Source: Steroidobacter gossypii
Lineage (GTDB): Bacteria; Pseudomonadota; Gammaproteobacteria; Steroidobacterales; Steroidobacteraceae
Direction: 5' to 3'
Assembly (NCBI RefSeq): GCF_016801985.1
Contig: NZ_JAEVLS010000001.1
Coordinates: 124,001 to 188,000 of the forward strand
Length of the DNA stretch: 64,000 bases
Below, one piece after another: positions 45,708 through 54,175 of this stretch. The position numbers and the translations under genes are program-made. The stretch's first letter is position 1; each line of letters opens with the position of its first letter. The notes beneath the pieces are model-generated. The model saw only the letters and a program-made list of their open reading frames with translations. It was not told where the DNA came from and searched no databases.

Positions 45708-46139
45708 ATGGCCCACGACATCGAAGCCCGCAACAAGGACGTCATCCGCAAAGCCTTCGCCGCCTGGGCCGCCGGCACTGGCGGTCCGTTCGAACTGCTG
45801 ACACCGGAAGCGACCTGGACCATCGTCGGTCGCTCCGTTGCCGCGAAGACCTATCCCAATCGTGCGGCATTTATCAGCGAAGTGATCGCGCCATTCAATG
45901 CGCGCATGCGCGAGCGCTTGGTTCCGACGGTCCACGAGATCTTGGCCGACGGCGACAAAGTACTGGTCTTCTTCGACGCACGCGCCACCACTCACGACGG
46001 CACCCCCTACACGAATACATATGCATGGCTGTTGACCATGCGGGACGAGATGATCGTCAACGCGACCGCATTCTTCGACAGCATCGCGTTCGATGAGCTC
46101 TGGCATCGCGTGCAGCCGCGGGAGAGCGGCGCCCGATAG
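45708..46139 (+). CDS. SnoaL/NTF2-like protein
   Basis: A 143-residue protein with the cone-shaped NTF2-like fold of the SnoaL/ketosteroid-isomerase superfamily: DIEARNKDVIRKAFAAWAAG is the first helix, LTPEATWTIVGRS the first strand, and DKVLVFFDARATTHDGTPYTN then YAWLLTMRDEMIVNATAFFD the curved sheet. No substrate can be assigned. CAGGAG precedes the ATG. It lies 27 bp before the IorA-type gene and could be co-transcribed with that operon. Confidence 0.75.
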   Translation: MAHDIEARNKDVIRKAFAAWAAGTGGPFELLTPEATWTIVGRSVAAKTYPNRAAFISEVIAPFNARMRERLVPTVHEILADGDKVLVFFDARATTHDGTPYTNTYAWLLTMRDEMIVNATAFFDSIAFDELWHRVQPRESGAR

Positions 46140-46166
46140 TGGATTCTGCAGAGACGAGGAACGAAT

Positions 46167-46646
46167 ATGCCAACACAAATCAACGTCAACGGCGCCATGC
46201 ACTCGGTGGACGTGGATGACGACACACCGTTGCTATGGGTACTGCGCGATGTCGTCGGGCTCACAGGAACGAAGTTCGGCTGCGGCGTGGCCCTTTGTGG
46301 TGCGTGCACGGTGCATATCGACGGCGTGCCGCGACGTTCGTGCATCACTACAGTTGGCTCCATCGGCAACGCTTCGATTCGCACCATTGAAACGCTCGAC
46401 GCCAATCCGATCGGCAAGGCTTTGCAAAAGGCCTGGCTCGATCTGGAAGTCGTTCAATGCGGCTACTGCCAATCCGGCCAGCTCATGTCCGCGGCCGCGC
46501 TGCTCGCCGGCAATCCCAAACCCAGCGACGCGGATATCGACACGGTCATGAGCGGCAACATCTGTCGCTGCGGCACGTACGGGCGCATCCGCTCCGCGAT
46601 CAAACAAGCAGCGAATCAGCTCGGCTCGAGCCAGGAGAGTGCGTGA
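46167..46646 (+). CDS. iorA: (2Fe-2S) subunit of a molybdenum hydroxylase (IorA type)
   Basis: A 159-residue iron-sulfur subunit. The plant-type 2Fe-2S cluster cysteines are C39, C44, C47 and C59 ([16 protein letters not shown] ... RRSC), and the second cluster is in [13 protein letters not shown] and [13 protein letters not shown]. It is the electron-transfer subunit of the xanthine-dehydrogenase family, most like isoquinoline 1-oxidoreductase. Its TGA overlaps the next ATG (TGATG), and the catalytic subunit follows. Confidence 0.9.
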   Translation: MPTQINVNGAMHSVDVDDDTPLLWVLRDVVGLTGTKFGCGVALCGACTVHIDGVPRRSCITTVGSIGNASIRTIETLDANPIGKALQKAWLDLEVVQCGYCQSGQLMSAAALLAGNPKPSDADIDTVMSGNICRCGTYGRIRSAIKQAANQLGSSQESA

Positions 46647-48799
46647 TGCGCGACCAGGAGTCGAACTCGGTTTCGCGTCGTGCGTTTCTCGCCAGCGCTG
46701 CGGCGGTCGGCGGCGGATTGCTCATTGGCTTTCGAGTTCCGGTTGCCGGAGCCAGCCAGGACACGAGCGCGCTCGCGCCGAATGCATTTGTTCGCGTCGA
46801 TCGCGATGGCCGCATCAAGGTGACGCTGCCCTACGTCGAGATGGGACAAGGCGCCTACACCGCACAGGCGCAATTGCTGGCGGAAGAGCTGGAAGTCGAT
46901 ATCGAACAGCTCACGCTGGAACACGCTCCACCGAACGAAGCGCTCTACAGTCATCCGGTCTTCGGCGATCAGATTACCGGTGGCTCGGCCGGACTGCGTG
47001 GCGCATGGGAGCCACTACGAATCGCAGGAGCGACGACGCGAGTGCTGCTCATCAACGCCGCCGCCCGCCGTTGGCGTGTGAACCCGAAAACATGCATCGC
47101 CGAACGAGGCGAAGTCGTTCACGCCCGCTCGGGCCGACGCCTGAAGTATTCGGAGCTCGTGGATGCGGCCGCTCGCCTGCCGGCGCCGGAGAACGTGCCG
47201 CTGAAATCCCCTGCTGATTTCAAGCTGGTCGGCAAATCGGTCAAGCGCGTCGATACGCCCGACAAGGTCAACGGTCGAGCCAAGTTCGGCATCGATGCCG
47301 CTCCCGCGGGTGTGAAGTTCGCCGCCGTCGCCGCCTGTCCGGTATTTGGTGGCAAACTCGGTTCACTCGACGACAGCGCGGCCAAAGCTGTTCGCGGAGT
47401 GCGGCAAATCGTTCGTCTGGAAGACACCGTGGCGGTGGTCGCCGATCACACCTGGGCCGCGCGCAAGGGCCTCGCCGCACTCAAGATCAAGTGGAACGAA
47501 GGCGCGAGCGCCAGGATCGACACCAAACAACTCATGGCCGAGCTCGACGCCGGCCTGGATCAAGAAGGCGTGGTGGCAGTCGCCAAAGGCGATGTGAGCG
47601 CTGCCGAGGCCGGAGCCGCATCGAGCTATGAAGCAGTGTTCCGTCTGCCGATGCTCGCGCATCTGGCGATGGAGCCGATCAACTGCACCGCCCATGTTCG
47701 CAAGGATGGCTGTGAGATCTGGGTCGGTTGCCAGCGCCTGGCGCTGGCACGCCGGATGGCCGCTGAAGCACTAGGCATGCCCGCCGAAAAGATCACGATC
47801 CACAATCATCTGCTGGGTGGCGGTTTCGGTCGGCGGCTGGAAGCGGACTACGTCGCGCAGGCGGTCCGCATCGCACGTCATGTCGATGGCCCGGTAAAAG
47901 TGATCTGGAGCCGGGAGGAGGACGTGCAGCACGACTACTTCCGATATCACAATCATAGCCGCGTACGCGTCGCGCTGGATGCGCAACAGGCGCCGGTATC
48001 GTTCTCTCACAAACTCGTGGGGCCGGCCGTGATGGCCCGCTGGCTGCCAGTGTTCTTCAAGGACGGCGTGGATTTCGACATCATCAGCGTTGCAGCCGGC
48101 GCTTATTCCTGGCCGAACGTTCGAGTCGAATACGTGCGCCGTGATCCACCCACGGGCTTGAACTTCGGCAACTGGCGCGGCGTAGGCGCATCACGCAACG
48201 CCTTCATCGTCGAGAGCGTGATCGACGATCTCGCACGTCGCGCCGGCAGCGATCCCCTCGCCTATCGTCGCAAGTTGCTTGCAGGCTCTCCGCGACTGCT
48301 TGCCGTGCTGGACAAAGCGGTAGAGCTCGCGAACTGGGAGAGTCCATTGCCGCCCGGGCGCGGACGTGGCGTCGCCGTGCTCGATGATTTCGGCAGCTAT
48401 GTCGCGCAAGTCGCGGAAGTCACTGTCGGACGTAACGGCCGCGTGCGAGTGGATCGCGTCGTCTGCGTGGTCGACTGCGGCCTCGCGGTGAATCCCGACA
48501 TCGTCAAGGCGCAGATGGAAGGCGGCATCATCTACGGCGTTTCCGCGGCGCTGTACGGCAAGATCACGGTCGCCAACGGCCGGATTCAACAAGGCAACTT
48601 CGACGACTGCCCGGTCGTGCGCATGCAAGACGCGCCACGAATCGATGTGCACGTGATCCCTAGCGGCGAAGCGCCTGGCGGTGTGGGCGAGCCGGGCACA
48701 GCCGTGGTGTTCCCAGCCGTCACCAACGCGATCTTCGCCGCCACTGGCAAGCGCGTGTTCGAGCTTCCCATCGACGCCACTCAACTGAGGATTTCCTGA
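46646..48799 (+). CDS. iorB: Molybdopterin subunit of a molybdenum hydroxylase (IorB type)
   Basis: A 717-residue exported catalytic subunit. A twin-arginine signal (VSRRAFLASAAAVGGGLLIG) indicates transport of the folded, cofactor-loaded protein. Xanthine-oxidase-type features are VEMGQGAYTAQAQLLAEEL, HNHLLGGGFGRRLEADYV and GGVGEPGTAVVFPAVTNAIF with the active-site Glu near the end. There is no FAD subunit; electrons are passed to the cytochrome gene next to it, as in IorAB of aldehyde or isoquinoline oxidation. Substrate is unknown. Coupled to neighbours on both sides by TGATG. Confidence 0.9.
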   Translation: MRDQESNSVSRRAFLASAAAVGGGLLIGFRVPVAGASQDTSALAPNAFVRVDRDGRIKVTLPYVEMGQGAYTAQAQLLAEELEVDIEQLTLEHAPPNEALYSHPVFGDQITGGSAGLRGAWEPLRIAGATTRVLLINAAARRWRVNPKTCIAERGEVVHARSGRRLKYSELVDAAARLPAPENVPLKSPADFKLVGKSVKRVDTPDKVNGRAKFGIDAAPAGVKFAAVAACPVFGGKLGSLDDSAAKAVRGVRQIVRLEDTVAVVADHTWAARKGLAALKIKWNEGASARIDTKQLMAELDAGLDQEGVVAVAKGDVSAAEAGAASSYEAVFRLPMLAHLAMEPINCTAHVRKDGCEIWVGCQRLALARRMAAEALGMPAEKITIHNHLLGGGFGRRLEADYVAQAVRIARHVDGPVKVIWSREEDVQHDYFRYHNHSRVRVALDAQQAPVSFSHKLVGPAVMARWLPVFFKDGVDFDIISVAAGAYSWPNVRVEYVRRDPPTGLNFGNWRGVGASRNAFIVESVIDDLARRAGSDPLAYRRKLLAGSPRLLAVLDKAVELANWESPLPPGRGRGVAVLDDFGSYVAQVAEVTVGRNGRVRVDRVVCVVDCGLAVNPDIVKAQMEGGIIYGVSAALYGKITVANGRIQQGNFDDCPVVRMQDAPRIDVHVIPSGEAPGGVGEPGTAVVFPAVTNAIFAATGKRVFELPIDATQLRIS

Positions 48800-49416
48800 T
48801 GTTCTCGCACCGATCGGTCGCAACCGCGGCGCTGCTGCTGTTGTCGACTAATGTGACTTTGGCGGACTCGTCCGGCGAGTCGTTACGAGCGCCGAAAGCG
48901 TTCGATTCGGTGCGCAACCGAACCGAGCGTTCGGTCGCGCTGTTCACCGAAGCGGGCAAAGTTTTACAGCATCCGCGCTGTCTCAACTGTCACCCGGTCG
49001 AGCGTCAACCCACACAGGGAGACGATCTGCATCCGCATATGCCGCCCGTGCATGGCGGACCCGAGAATCGCGGCACGAAGGAACTGCCATGCACGAGTTG
49101 TCATGGCCCGCACAACACGGCGACGCTCGGCACAGGATTGAAAAGCATTCCAGGCAGCGATCCGTGGGCGCTCGCGCCCGCGTCGATGGCGTGGCAGGGC
49201 TTCTCGCTCGGCGAGATCTGCGCTCAACTGAAAGATCCGGCGCGCAACGGCAATCGCACCCTGGCACAGATCGAAGAACACCTGGCGAAAGATCATCTGG
49301 TCGGCTGGGCCTGGCATCCAGGCGAAGGTCGGACTCCAGCGCCAGGCACTCAGCAGATCTTCGGCGAGCTGATCGCGGCGTGGATCAAGACCGGCGCGCA
49401 TTGTCCGAAACCTTGA
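48799..49416 (+). CDS. Diheme cytochrome c
   Basis: A 205-residue exported protein with a signal peptide (ATAALLLLSTNVTLAD) and two C-x-x-C-H heme sites: CLNCH near 57 and CTSCH near 95. Distal Met ligand candidates are in HPHMPPVHGG and SMAWQGFSL. It is translationally coupled (TGATG) to the molybdopterin subunit and is the probable electron acceptor that feeds the respiratory chain from the periplasm. Confidence 0.85.
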   Translation: MFSHRSVATAALLLLSTNVTLADSSGESLRAPKAFDSVRNRTERSVALFTEAGKVLQHPRCLNCHPVERQPTQGDDLHPHMPPVHGGPENRGTKELPCTSCHGPHNTATLGTGLKSIPGSDPWALAPASMAWQGFSLGEICAQLKDPARNGNRTLAQIEEHLAKDHLVGWAWHPGEGRTPAPGTQQIFGELIAAWIKTGAHCPKP

Positions 49417-49552
49417 AGTCGGCCCGAGCACCCGGCATCGCCGCGGGATCTTTTGCCGGAGTGACGTATTTATTTGGCTCCACTCTGGCGTCCGTCTGCG
49501 ACTGGCACGATGCCAACGCAGGCGACGCCCATCGTCTGAGGAGAGCCACGTC

Positions 49553-50548
49553 ATGTACTCAGATCAAGCGGGGATCACCACTACTGTCGCCGCGACCGCC
49601 GCAGCTCTCGCCGTGGGCGCGAGCCTGATGTTCTTGCTCGATCCCAGATCGGGTCGACGCCGGCGCGCCCTGCTGGTCGATCAGATGAATCGTCGCACAC
49701 GTGAAGGTCGCGAGTTCACCAGAAAAGTCAGCGTCGACGCGCAGAATCGCATTCGCGGCCTGGCGCATCGTTCACGCGCTGTCTTACAGCGTGAATCCGC
49801 TGACGGCGAAATCTCTGCAGAGCGAAGCGGAAGCGAGTCGCCTGGCGGTCCGATGCCGGAATATCTGCAAGACAACTGGGCGCCGGCGCCCAGAGTGCTC
49901 GCGGGACTCATCGGCTTGGGATTGGTGGCCACGGGCGGGCTTGCCAACAGGCGCCTCGGTTCGAGAAGCGGCACTTTGACCACGACCTCACTCGGAATCG
50001 CCGGCACTGCACTGCTGTTGCGCGCGATCAGCAATCGGCCCTTCTCTCGATTATTGAGTCGCGCCACCGATGCGGAAGACGGTTTTCTGATTCAGAAGTC
50101 CCTGCATATCTACGCGGAAACGGACGAGCTCTATTCGGCGTGGCGCGCCATGGAGAACTTCCCGGGATTCATGAGCCACCTCCGGGAAGTCACCAAGCTC
50201 GATGAGCGGCATTACCGCTGGAGCGTCGACGGCCCTGGCGGCGTGCCGGTGAGCTGGGAATCGGAGATCACCGCCGATGTTCCCAATGAATTGATCGCAT
50301 GGCGCACCGTTCCGGGGTCGGTCGTTCAGAGCTCGGGTGTGGTGCAGTTCGAGCCCACCAGCGTCGGTGGCACGCGCATCCATCTGCGCATGACCTATCG
50401 CCCGCCGGCCGACATGATCGGTCATGCCGCGGCCGTGATGTTCGGCGCAGACCCTCGCCGTCAGATCGACGAGGACCTGCTGCGATTCAAATCGTTCATG
50501 GAGACCGGCAAAACCACCGGCCGCGAAGGAACGGTGTTACGTCACTGA
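49553..50548 (+). CDS. SRPBCC/polyketide-cyclase-like membrane protein
   Basis: A 331-residue protein. The first part has a membrane helix (about 9-28, TTTVAATAAALAVGASLMFL) and a basic stretch, then a hydrophobic hairpin (about 105-165) and a C-terminal SRPBCC domain (about 175-320) seen in QKSLHIYAETDELYSAWRAM, SWESEITADVPNELIAWRTV and GTRIHLRMTYRPPADM. The domain usually binds small hydrophobic ligands. AGGAGAG precedes the ATG. Its end overlaps the convergent glycosidase gene by 7 bp. Confidence 0.75.
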   Translation: MYSDQAGITTTVAATAAALAVGASLMFLLDPRSGRRRRALLVDQMNRRTREGREFTRKVSVDAQNRIRGLAHRSRAVLQRESADGEISAERSGSESPGGPMPEYLQDNWAPAPRVLAGLIGLGLVATGGLANRRLGSRSGTLTTTSLGIAGTALLLRAISNRPFSRLLSRATDAEDGFLIQKSLHIYAETDELYSAWRAMENFPGFMSHLREVTKLDERHYRWSVDGPGGVPVSWESEITADVPNELIAWRTVPGSVVQSSGVVQFEPTSVGGTRIHLRMTYRPPADMIGHAAAVMFGADPRRQIDEDLLRFKSFMETGKTTGREGTVLRH

Positions 50549-52446
50549 GCGAGCACGCGAATGGCGCGCTCGTCGCCGATCTCCAGAGGCACGAGGCCGA
50601 ACTGGCGGCGATACGGAGCAGTCACGTCGTTGCCGAACATCGTGGTCCAGTAGCGACCTTGCTTGTCGCGAAACGGAGTGCCGTGGCCCGCGTGCGGCGC
50701 TCCGAGTCTGCGCTTGGTGTATGGGCCAAACAACGACTTCGACGTGCCATACATCATGTCGTACGTACCGTGAGTGCGCAGTGGGCCATTCCACTCCGCA
50801 CCCGTGACGAAGTAGGTGTCGCCCACTTTGATGATGGCGTTGCCCTCGTAGCCGATATGCTCGCCATCCGTGTCCACCAGACGACGCACCGGCCCGTCGA
50901 AAGCGTCACGCTTCGCGTTGAGCTTGCCGAGGTTGCCGCCGCCCCAGAGCAAATAAACATCCTGGCCGTCCTGGAACACGAAACCGTCGATGCCGGTCAC
51001 GAATGGACCCTTGGTCACGTTCTCATACGGCCCTTCGGCCTTGCCGGTCTTGGAACGGTAGATCCAGGTCTTGCCGCCGACGTCCCGCTCCATGATGGAG
51101 AACGCAATGTAGTAGGTCTGGTCGCGCTCGATCCAGCTGATCTCCGGGGCCCAGAGCTCGGCCACATTCCCGAAGTCGTGGCCCAGCCCCTGCCATCTGA
51201 AGACCGTGCCGCTCTTGACCCATGTCTCGAGATCCGACGAGCGCCACAGGTTGATGCCGCCTTCTGGATAAACCAGACCGAAGCCTCCTTGCGTGCCGAC
51301 CAGGTAATACTTCCCGTCGCCCCCGAGGGCGACAGAAGGATCACGCATGAATTCGCCCGATATCAGAGCACGCTGCGCGGCCACGGCGCCGCTCTCGGTC
51401 AGAACGTTCGCTGACTGCCGCCAACGGCCTTCTGGCGCGCGTTCCAGCGGCGCGAGCCCGACTTGCTCGCAGAACAGAGCGAAATCGTCTTCGCATTTCG
51501 GGTTGTAGCTCGCCAGCAGCGTGCCTTGCTCATCGCGCACGATGGTGGTTTGACTGGCATGCGGAACGGCAAGATAGCGCAACGAGAAAGGACCGTAAGG
51601 AGTCGGCCCTTCCGCCATGAAAACATCGTCGGTCGGGCTACGCATGCGTCCCGTCACTTCATTGGCGACGAGCACGTACCGGCCGTCAGCCTTGAACATC
51701 GAAGCGCCCGCGGAGCCCACGCGGGTACGCACCGGCCAATCCTTGCCTGGCGGCGGATTCTTCGCGAACAACGCAGGATCCGGCTTCAAGAAACGGGGTT
51801 GTTCGGCCAGCTTCTGAAGATCGGGGGCTAGCGAAGCGATCATGCCCGCGCCCCACAGCAGATAGGCTTTGCCGTCATCGTCCATGAACAACGAAACATC
51901 GGACGTGTTCTCGACGAGGCACGGCGATGTCTGGTACTGCCCGGTGGGATCGGCTACCGAGCCGCGCGCGATACGCGCGCACCCGTTCGCGTCGGCATAG
52001 GCAAGGTAAAGAGCTTCGCCGTGCACCGACACTTCAGGCGCGGCGATGCGCTGGCCGCGCGCATGGACGATGCCGAGTGACTTCCAATTGCGCCGGTCAT
52101 CCGACGTCCAAAGCTGAACGCCGTCGCGTGGCATCTCACGCAGGATCGTGCCCGTCAGAAACCAAACATTGTTCGCTGAGCGCGCGATCGACGCGTCCAG
52201 CATCGGCTTGCCAGCGAAGATTGCTTCAACGGGCTTGGCTTGCGCCGACGGCATCACCGTCGCGTTCCGGTCCTGCGACGGATGATCGAGGAAGATATCG
52301 TCCGCCGGCGGCCGGCGCTTGCTCGCTCCGAGCGCAGCCGAAGAAGACAGCGCCAGAGCAAGTGCGACCGCCGCAGCGCCGACCCGCATCAAGCCGCGTG
52401 GCTTGGATTCAACGCCGCCACACGGGCCGTGCTCGATTTGTTTCAT
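50542..52446 (-). CDS. Double GH43-like glycosidase
   Basis: A 634-residue secreted protein (signal peptide RVGAAAVALALALSSSAALGA) with two five-bladed propeller domains of the GH43 type. In the N-terminal domain the base is likely in LDASIARSANNVWFL, and the second has MRDPSVALGGDGKYYLVGTQ, the general acid Glu in ELWAPEISWIERDQTYYIA and a third motif DGFVFQDGQDVYLLWGGG. This fits exo- or endo-acting arabinan/xylan/galactan glycosidases; the specificity is open. It shares a TAATG stop-start overlap with the sulfatase gene. Confidence 0.8.
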   Translation of the reverse strand: MKQIEHGPCGGVESKPRGLMRVGAAAVALALALSSSAALGASKRRPPADDIFLDHPSQDRNATVMPSAQAKPVEAIFAGKPMLDASIARSANNVWFLTGTILREMPRDGVQLWTSDDRRNWKSLGIVHARGQRIAAPEVSVHGEALYLAYADANGCARIARGSVADPTGQYQTSPCLVENTSDVSLFMDDDGKAYLLWGAGMIASLAPDLQKLAEQPRFLKPDPALFAKNPPPGKDWPVRTRVGSAGASMFKADGRYVLVANEVTGRMRSPTDDVFMAEGPTPYGPFSLRYLAVPHASQTTIVRDEQGTLLASYNPKCEDDFALFCEQVGLAPLERAPEGRWRQSANVLTESGAVAAQRALISGEFMRDPSVALGGDGKYYLVGTQGGFGLVYPEGGINLWRSSDLETWVKSGTVFRWQGLGHDFGNVAELWAPEISWIERDQTYYIAFSIMERDVGGKTWIYRSKTGKAEGPYENVTKGPFVTGIDGFVFQDGQDVYLLWGGGNLGKLNAKRDAFDGPVRRLVDTDGEHIGYEGNAIIKVGDTYFVTGAEWNGPLRTHGTYDMMYGTSKSLFGPYTKRRLGAPHAGHGTPFRDKQGRYWTTMFGNDVTAPYRRQFGLVPLEIGDERAIRVLAQ

Positions 52447-54170
52447 TACGTCGGCTCACGGCGCTGGCGCGCTTTGACCTCGGTCGACCACTCGTTCCAC
52501 AGCTTGATGAGCTTGGCAGCACGTTTGGGCTCCCTCGCGATCATGTCCCGAGTTTCGCTGCGATCCTGCTTCAAGTTGTAGAGAGACCAGGGCGCATAGA
52601 CTTCGGATCGCGGTCCCGGCGCACGAGCGACGAGTTTCCAGTCGCCCAGAATCACCGCGCGCGAACCTTCGTGCTCGAAGAACAGCGGCTCGCTCCGCGA
52701 GACTTGCTTGCCCGCCAGCACCGGCGCGAGCGAGACGCCGTCGATCGGCGGCTGACCCGAAGTGCGCGGCTTCACATTGGCCAGCTCATAAAACGTCGGC
52801 GCGATGTCCATGACGTGGCCGAGCGTGTCGACGCGAGCACCCGCCTTGCGCTTCATGCCTTTGGGCCAGCTCACCAGCATCGGTGTATGGATGCCGCCGT
52901 CGTACGCTTCGGCCTTCCAGTAACGCCAAGGCGTGTTGGCCGCGTTCGCCCAATACGGACCGATGCCGGCCATGCTCGTGTCGGATCCCAGCGTCGGTTG
53001 CTGCGCGCCGTAATGGATCTTCCTGCCATCACGCGTCTTGCTATGACGATCGTAGCCCGGTTGATAACCTTCACCGTCCATCGTCTCCGGCGATGCGCCG
53101 TTGTCCGAGACGAACACGATGACCGTGTTCTCGAACTTACCCGTGCGCTCGAGCGCGTCGATCACACGACCAATGCCAGCGTCCATCACATCGATCATGG
53201 CGGCATGGACGGCCATCTTCTCTGACTGATGGGCGCGCTCGGCGGGGCTCAACTCCGCCCACGGCTTCGCCGGATGGGGCGCCCAATCGCCGGTGAGCGA
53301 TGTCTCCGGTGTGACCTTCGGATCGATCAATCCGAGCTTCACCTGACGGGCATAGCGCTCCTGCTGCAGCTTCTCCCAACCACCGTCATAGCGGCCGCGA
53401 TACTTCGCGATGGCGGATTCGGGCGCGTGCAGCGGCCAATGCGGCGCGGTGTACGCCAGATAGAGAAAGAACGGCTGGTCATCCCTGGCGAGCTTTTCTA
53501 TATCGCTGACGGCGCGATCGCTCAGCGCATCGGTGAGGTAGAAATCCTTGGGCACCGTGCGAACGGGCTCGAAGCCTTCCACCAGCGAGAACGGGTCGAA
53601 GTAGCTGGAGACTCCCCAGACGATGCCGTAGTGAGTTTCAAAGCCGCGCGCCGCCGGATACGTATTTCGATCGCCGAAGTCGCGATCGAAATACGCCTGA
53701 TGATTGATCCACTTCAGATGCTCGGCGGGATCCTTCAGCGGTGTGGCTCGCGTCAGGTGCCACTTGCCGACCATGGCCGTGCGATACCGTGCGTCTCGCA
53801 ACTCTTCCGCCACGGTTCGCACTTCCAGCGACATGCTGCCGCCGTTCTCGCCCATGCCGACCCGGTGCGCATAGCGACCGGTCAGCAGGTTGGCGCGCGA
53901 TGGCGAGCAGCGCGACGAATTGTAGAAATTGGTGAACTGCAATCCGCTCGCCGCCAATCGATCCAGATTGGGCGTTTCGATCTCGCCACCGTAGGCGCCG
54001 ATGTCGGAGTAGCCGAGATCGTCCGCCATGATGACCACGAAGTTGGGCCGCTCATCGGCGGCCGCTTGCGCGACCGCCGAGCTGTGCAGCCAGAGGGCGG
54101 CGCTGAAAGCCAGCGCCGCTGCTCTTTTTCCGATCGAACCGAGTTGCCTGATCGAACCGTTGGCAGTCAT
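52446..54170 (-). CDS. Arylsulfatase (formylglycine type)
   Basis: A 574-residue secreted sulfatase (signal peptide AALAFSAALWLHSSAVAQAA). The formylglycine-forming motif C-x-P-S-R is CSPSR (C88), preceded by the metal-site MADDLGYSDIGAYGG, with later motifs GKWHL and VFVSDNGASPE. The type I sulfatase needs maturation of C88 by a formylglycine enzyme, which is not in the window. With the neighbouring TonB receptor and glycosidases it indicates a sulfated glycan. ATG at 54170 follows the receptor stop by 5 bases; a GTG at 54179 overlapping that stop is also possible. Confidence 0.9.
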   Translation of the reverse strand: MTANGSIRQLGSIGKRAAALAFSAALWLHSSAVAQAAADERPNFVVIMADDLGYSDIGAYGGEIETPNLDRLAASGLQFTNFYNSSRCSPSRANLLTGRYAHRVGMGENGGSMSLEVRTVAEELRDARYRTAMVGKWHLTRATPLKDPAEHLKWINHQAYFDRDFGDRNTYPAARGFETHYGIVWGVSSYFDPFSLVEGFEPVRTVPKDFYLTDALSDRAVSDIEKLARDDQPFFLYLAYTAPHWPLHAPESAIAKYRGRYDGGWEKLQQERYARQVKLGLIDPKVTPETSLTGDWAPHPAKPWAELSPAERAHQSEKMAVHAAMIDVMDAGIGRVIDALERTGKFENTVIVFVSDNGASPETMDGEGYQPGYDRHSKTRDGRKIHYGAQQPTLGSDTSMAGIGPYWANAANTPWRYWKAEAYDGGIHTPMLVSWPKGMKRKAGARVDTLGHVMDIAPTFYELANVKPRTSGQPPIDGVSLAPVLAGKQVSRSEPLFFEHEGSRAVILGDWKLVARAPGPRSEVYAPWSLYNLKQDRSETRDMIAREPKRAAKLIKLWNEWSTEVKARQRREPT

Positions 54171-54175
54171 CGAAC

